Source of the DNA: Nocardioides sp.
GTDB taxonomy: Bacteria; Actinomycetota; Actinomycetes; Propionibacteriales; Nocardioidaceae
NCBI GenBank assembly: GCA_021166815.1
Contig: JAJPEO010000378.1
Span: 1-5,845 of the forward strand
Direction: 5' to 3'
Length of the DNA stretch: 5,845 nt
This document shows, piece by piece, positions 5,647-5,845 of the stretch. Numbering within the stretch: position 1 is the stretch's first letter; every line of letters starts with the position of its first letter. The notes under the pieces are model-generated. The model made no database searches. It was not told the DNA's origin and saw nothing but the letters and a program-made list of their open reading frames with translations. The translations under genes and the position numbers were made by a program.

Positions 5647-5845
5647 ATGAACTCGATGGTCGACTGGGACCTCGCCGTCAGGGTCGGCGCGCGCGTCGCC
5701 GGCGAGGGTCCCCAGGTGAGCCGCGACGAGGCGGCCGAGGCCGTGGCCGAGCTGCGAGCGGGCGCCGAGCGCTCCACCCCGCTGGTGCGGGAGTTCACCG
5801 GGCTCCAGGCGCCTGCCGACACCGCTCCCGTCCTGGTCGTCGAGC
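5647..5845 (+). CDS. Zinc-dependent metalloprotease, DUF2342 family (N-terminal 66 codons only)
   Basis: The gene begins at ATG 5647 behind a good ribosome site and runs off the right edge, so only 66 codons are visible. The start MNSMVDWDLAVRVG, the GPQVSRDEAAEAVAELR helix and LVREFTGL are characteristic of the actinobacterial DUF2342 proteins (zincin-like, sometimes labelled putative hydrolase or F420-biosynthesis-associated). The HExxH-type zinc site expected in that family lies further along, outside the window, so activity cannot be judged. It is 53 bases downstream of the dacB-like stop, in the order seen at Rv3627c-Rv3626c, and tilS and hpt would be expected next. No signal peptide is seen at this start. 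The physiological substrate of the family is not known to me. Identification rests on N-terminal resemblance plus gene order. Confidence 0.8.
   Translation, partial: MNSMVDWDLAVRVGARVAGEGPQVSRDEAAEAVAELRAGAERSTPLVREFTGLQAPADTAPVLVVE

Noticed and set aside
1..5845. A new defence, biosynthetic or mobile system
   Set aside because: The genes are wall enzymes, a pyrophosphatase, an acyl-CoA oxidase and a sulfotransferase on alternating strands. There are no integrases, toxins, nucleases, terminal repeats or odd base composition, and no co-directional cluster that would suggest a joint system.

Overview
The window is ordinary chromosomal DNA of a high-GC Gram-positive actinobacterium. The very high G+C, codons that almost always end in G or C, and the content and order of the right-hand genes point to Nocardioides or a close relative. 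The genus is an inference from protein style and gene order, not something I could search. There are four complete genes and one partial gene at each edge. Coding is dense, no gene-free stretch exceeds about 80 bases, and I see no tRNA, rRNA, CRISPR array, insertion sequence, integrase or phage gene.

Left region (1-1374): the 3' end of a secreted NlpC/P60 cell-wall peptidase, with a proline-rich linker followed by a complete catalytic domain, runs rightward. It meets head-on a leftward PAPS-dependent sulfotransferase. Only 2 bases separate the two stop codons, and both lie in the palindrome TGACGTCA.

Middle region (1375-3551): a divergent 79-base spacer separates the sulfotransferase from a rightward 681-residue acyl-CoA oxidase/dehydrogenase-family flavoprotein. 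The spacer holds a 10-base perfect palindrome and a possible -10 box placed for a leaderless transcript. The oxidase gene converges on ppa, and a long inverted repeat at the junction looks like a two-way terminator.

Right region (3526-5845): inorganic pyrophosphatase (ppa, leftward), then divergently a membrane-anchored D-Ala-D-Ala carboxypeptidase of the PBP4/S13 class (dacB-like), then the start of a DUF2342-type zinc metalloprotease. From memory, this is the conserved actinobacterial block corresponding to Rv3628 - Rv3627c - Rv3626c of Mycobacterium tuberculosis, which normally continues into tilS, hpt and ftsH. Its genes cover phosphate/pyrophosphate housekeeping and peptidoglycan trimming. 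The left and middle genes have no clear functional link to it.

I found no convincing new multi-gene system. The points most worth a second look are the sulfotransferase motif that seems to lack its usual glutamate, the ppa/oxidase hairpin, a GNRA-capped hairpin in the metalloprotease leader, and signs of leaderless starts.
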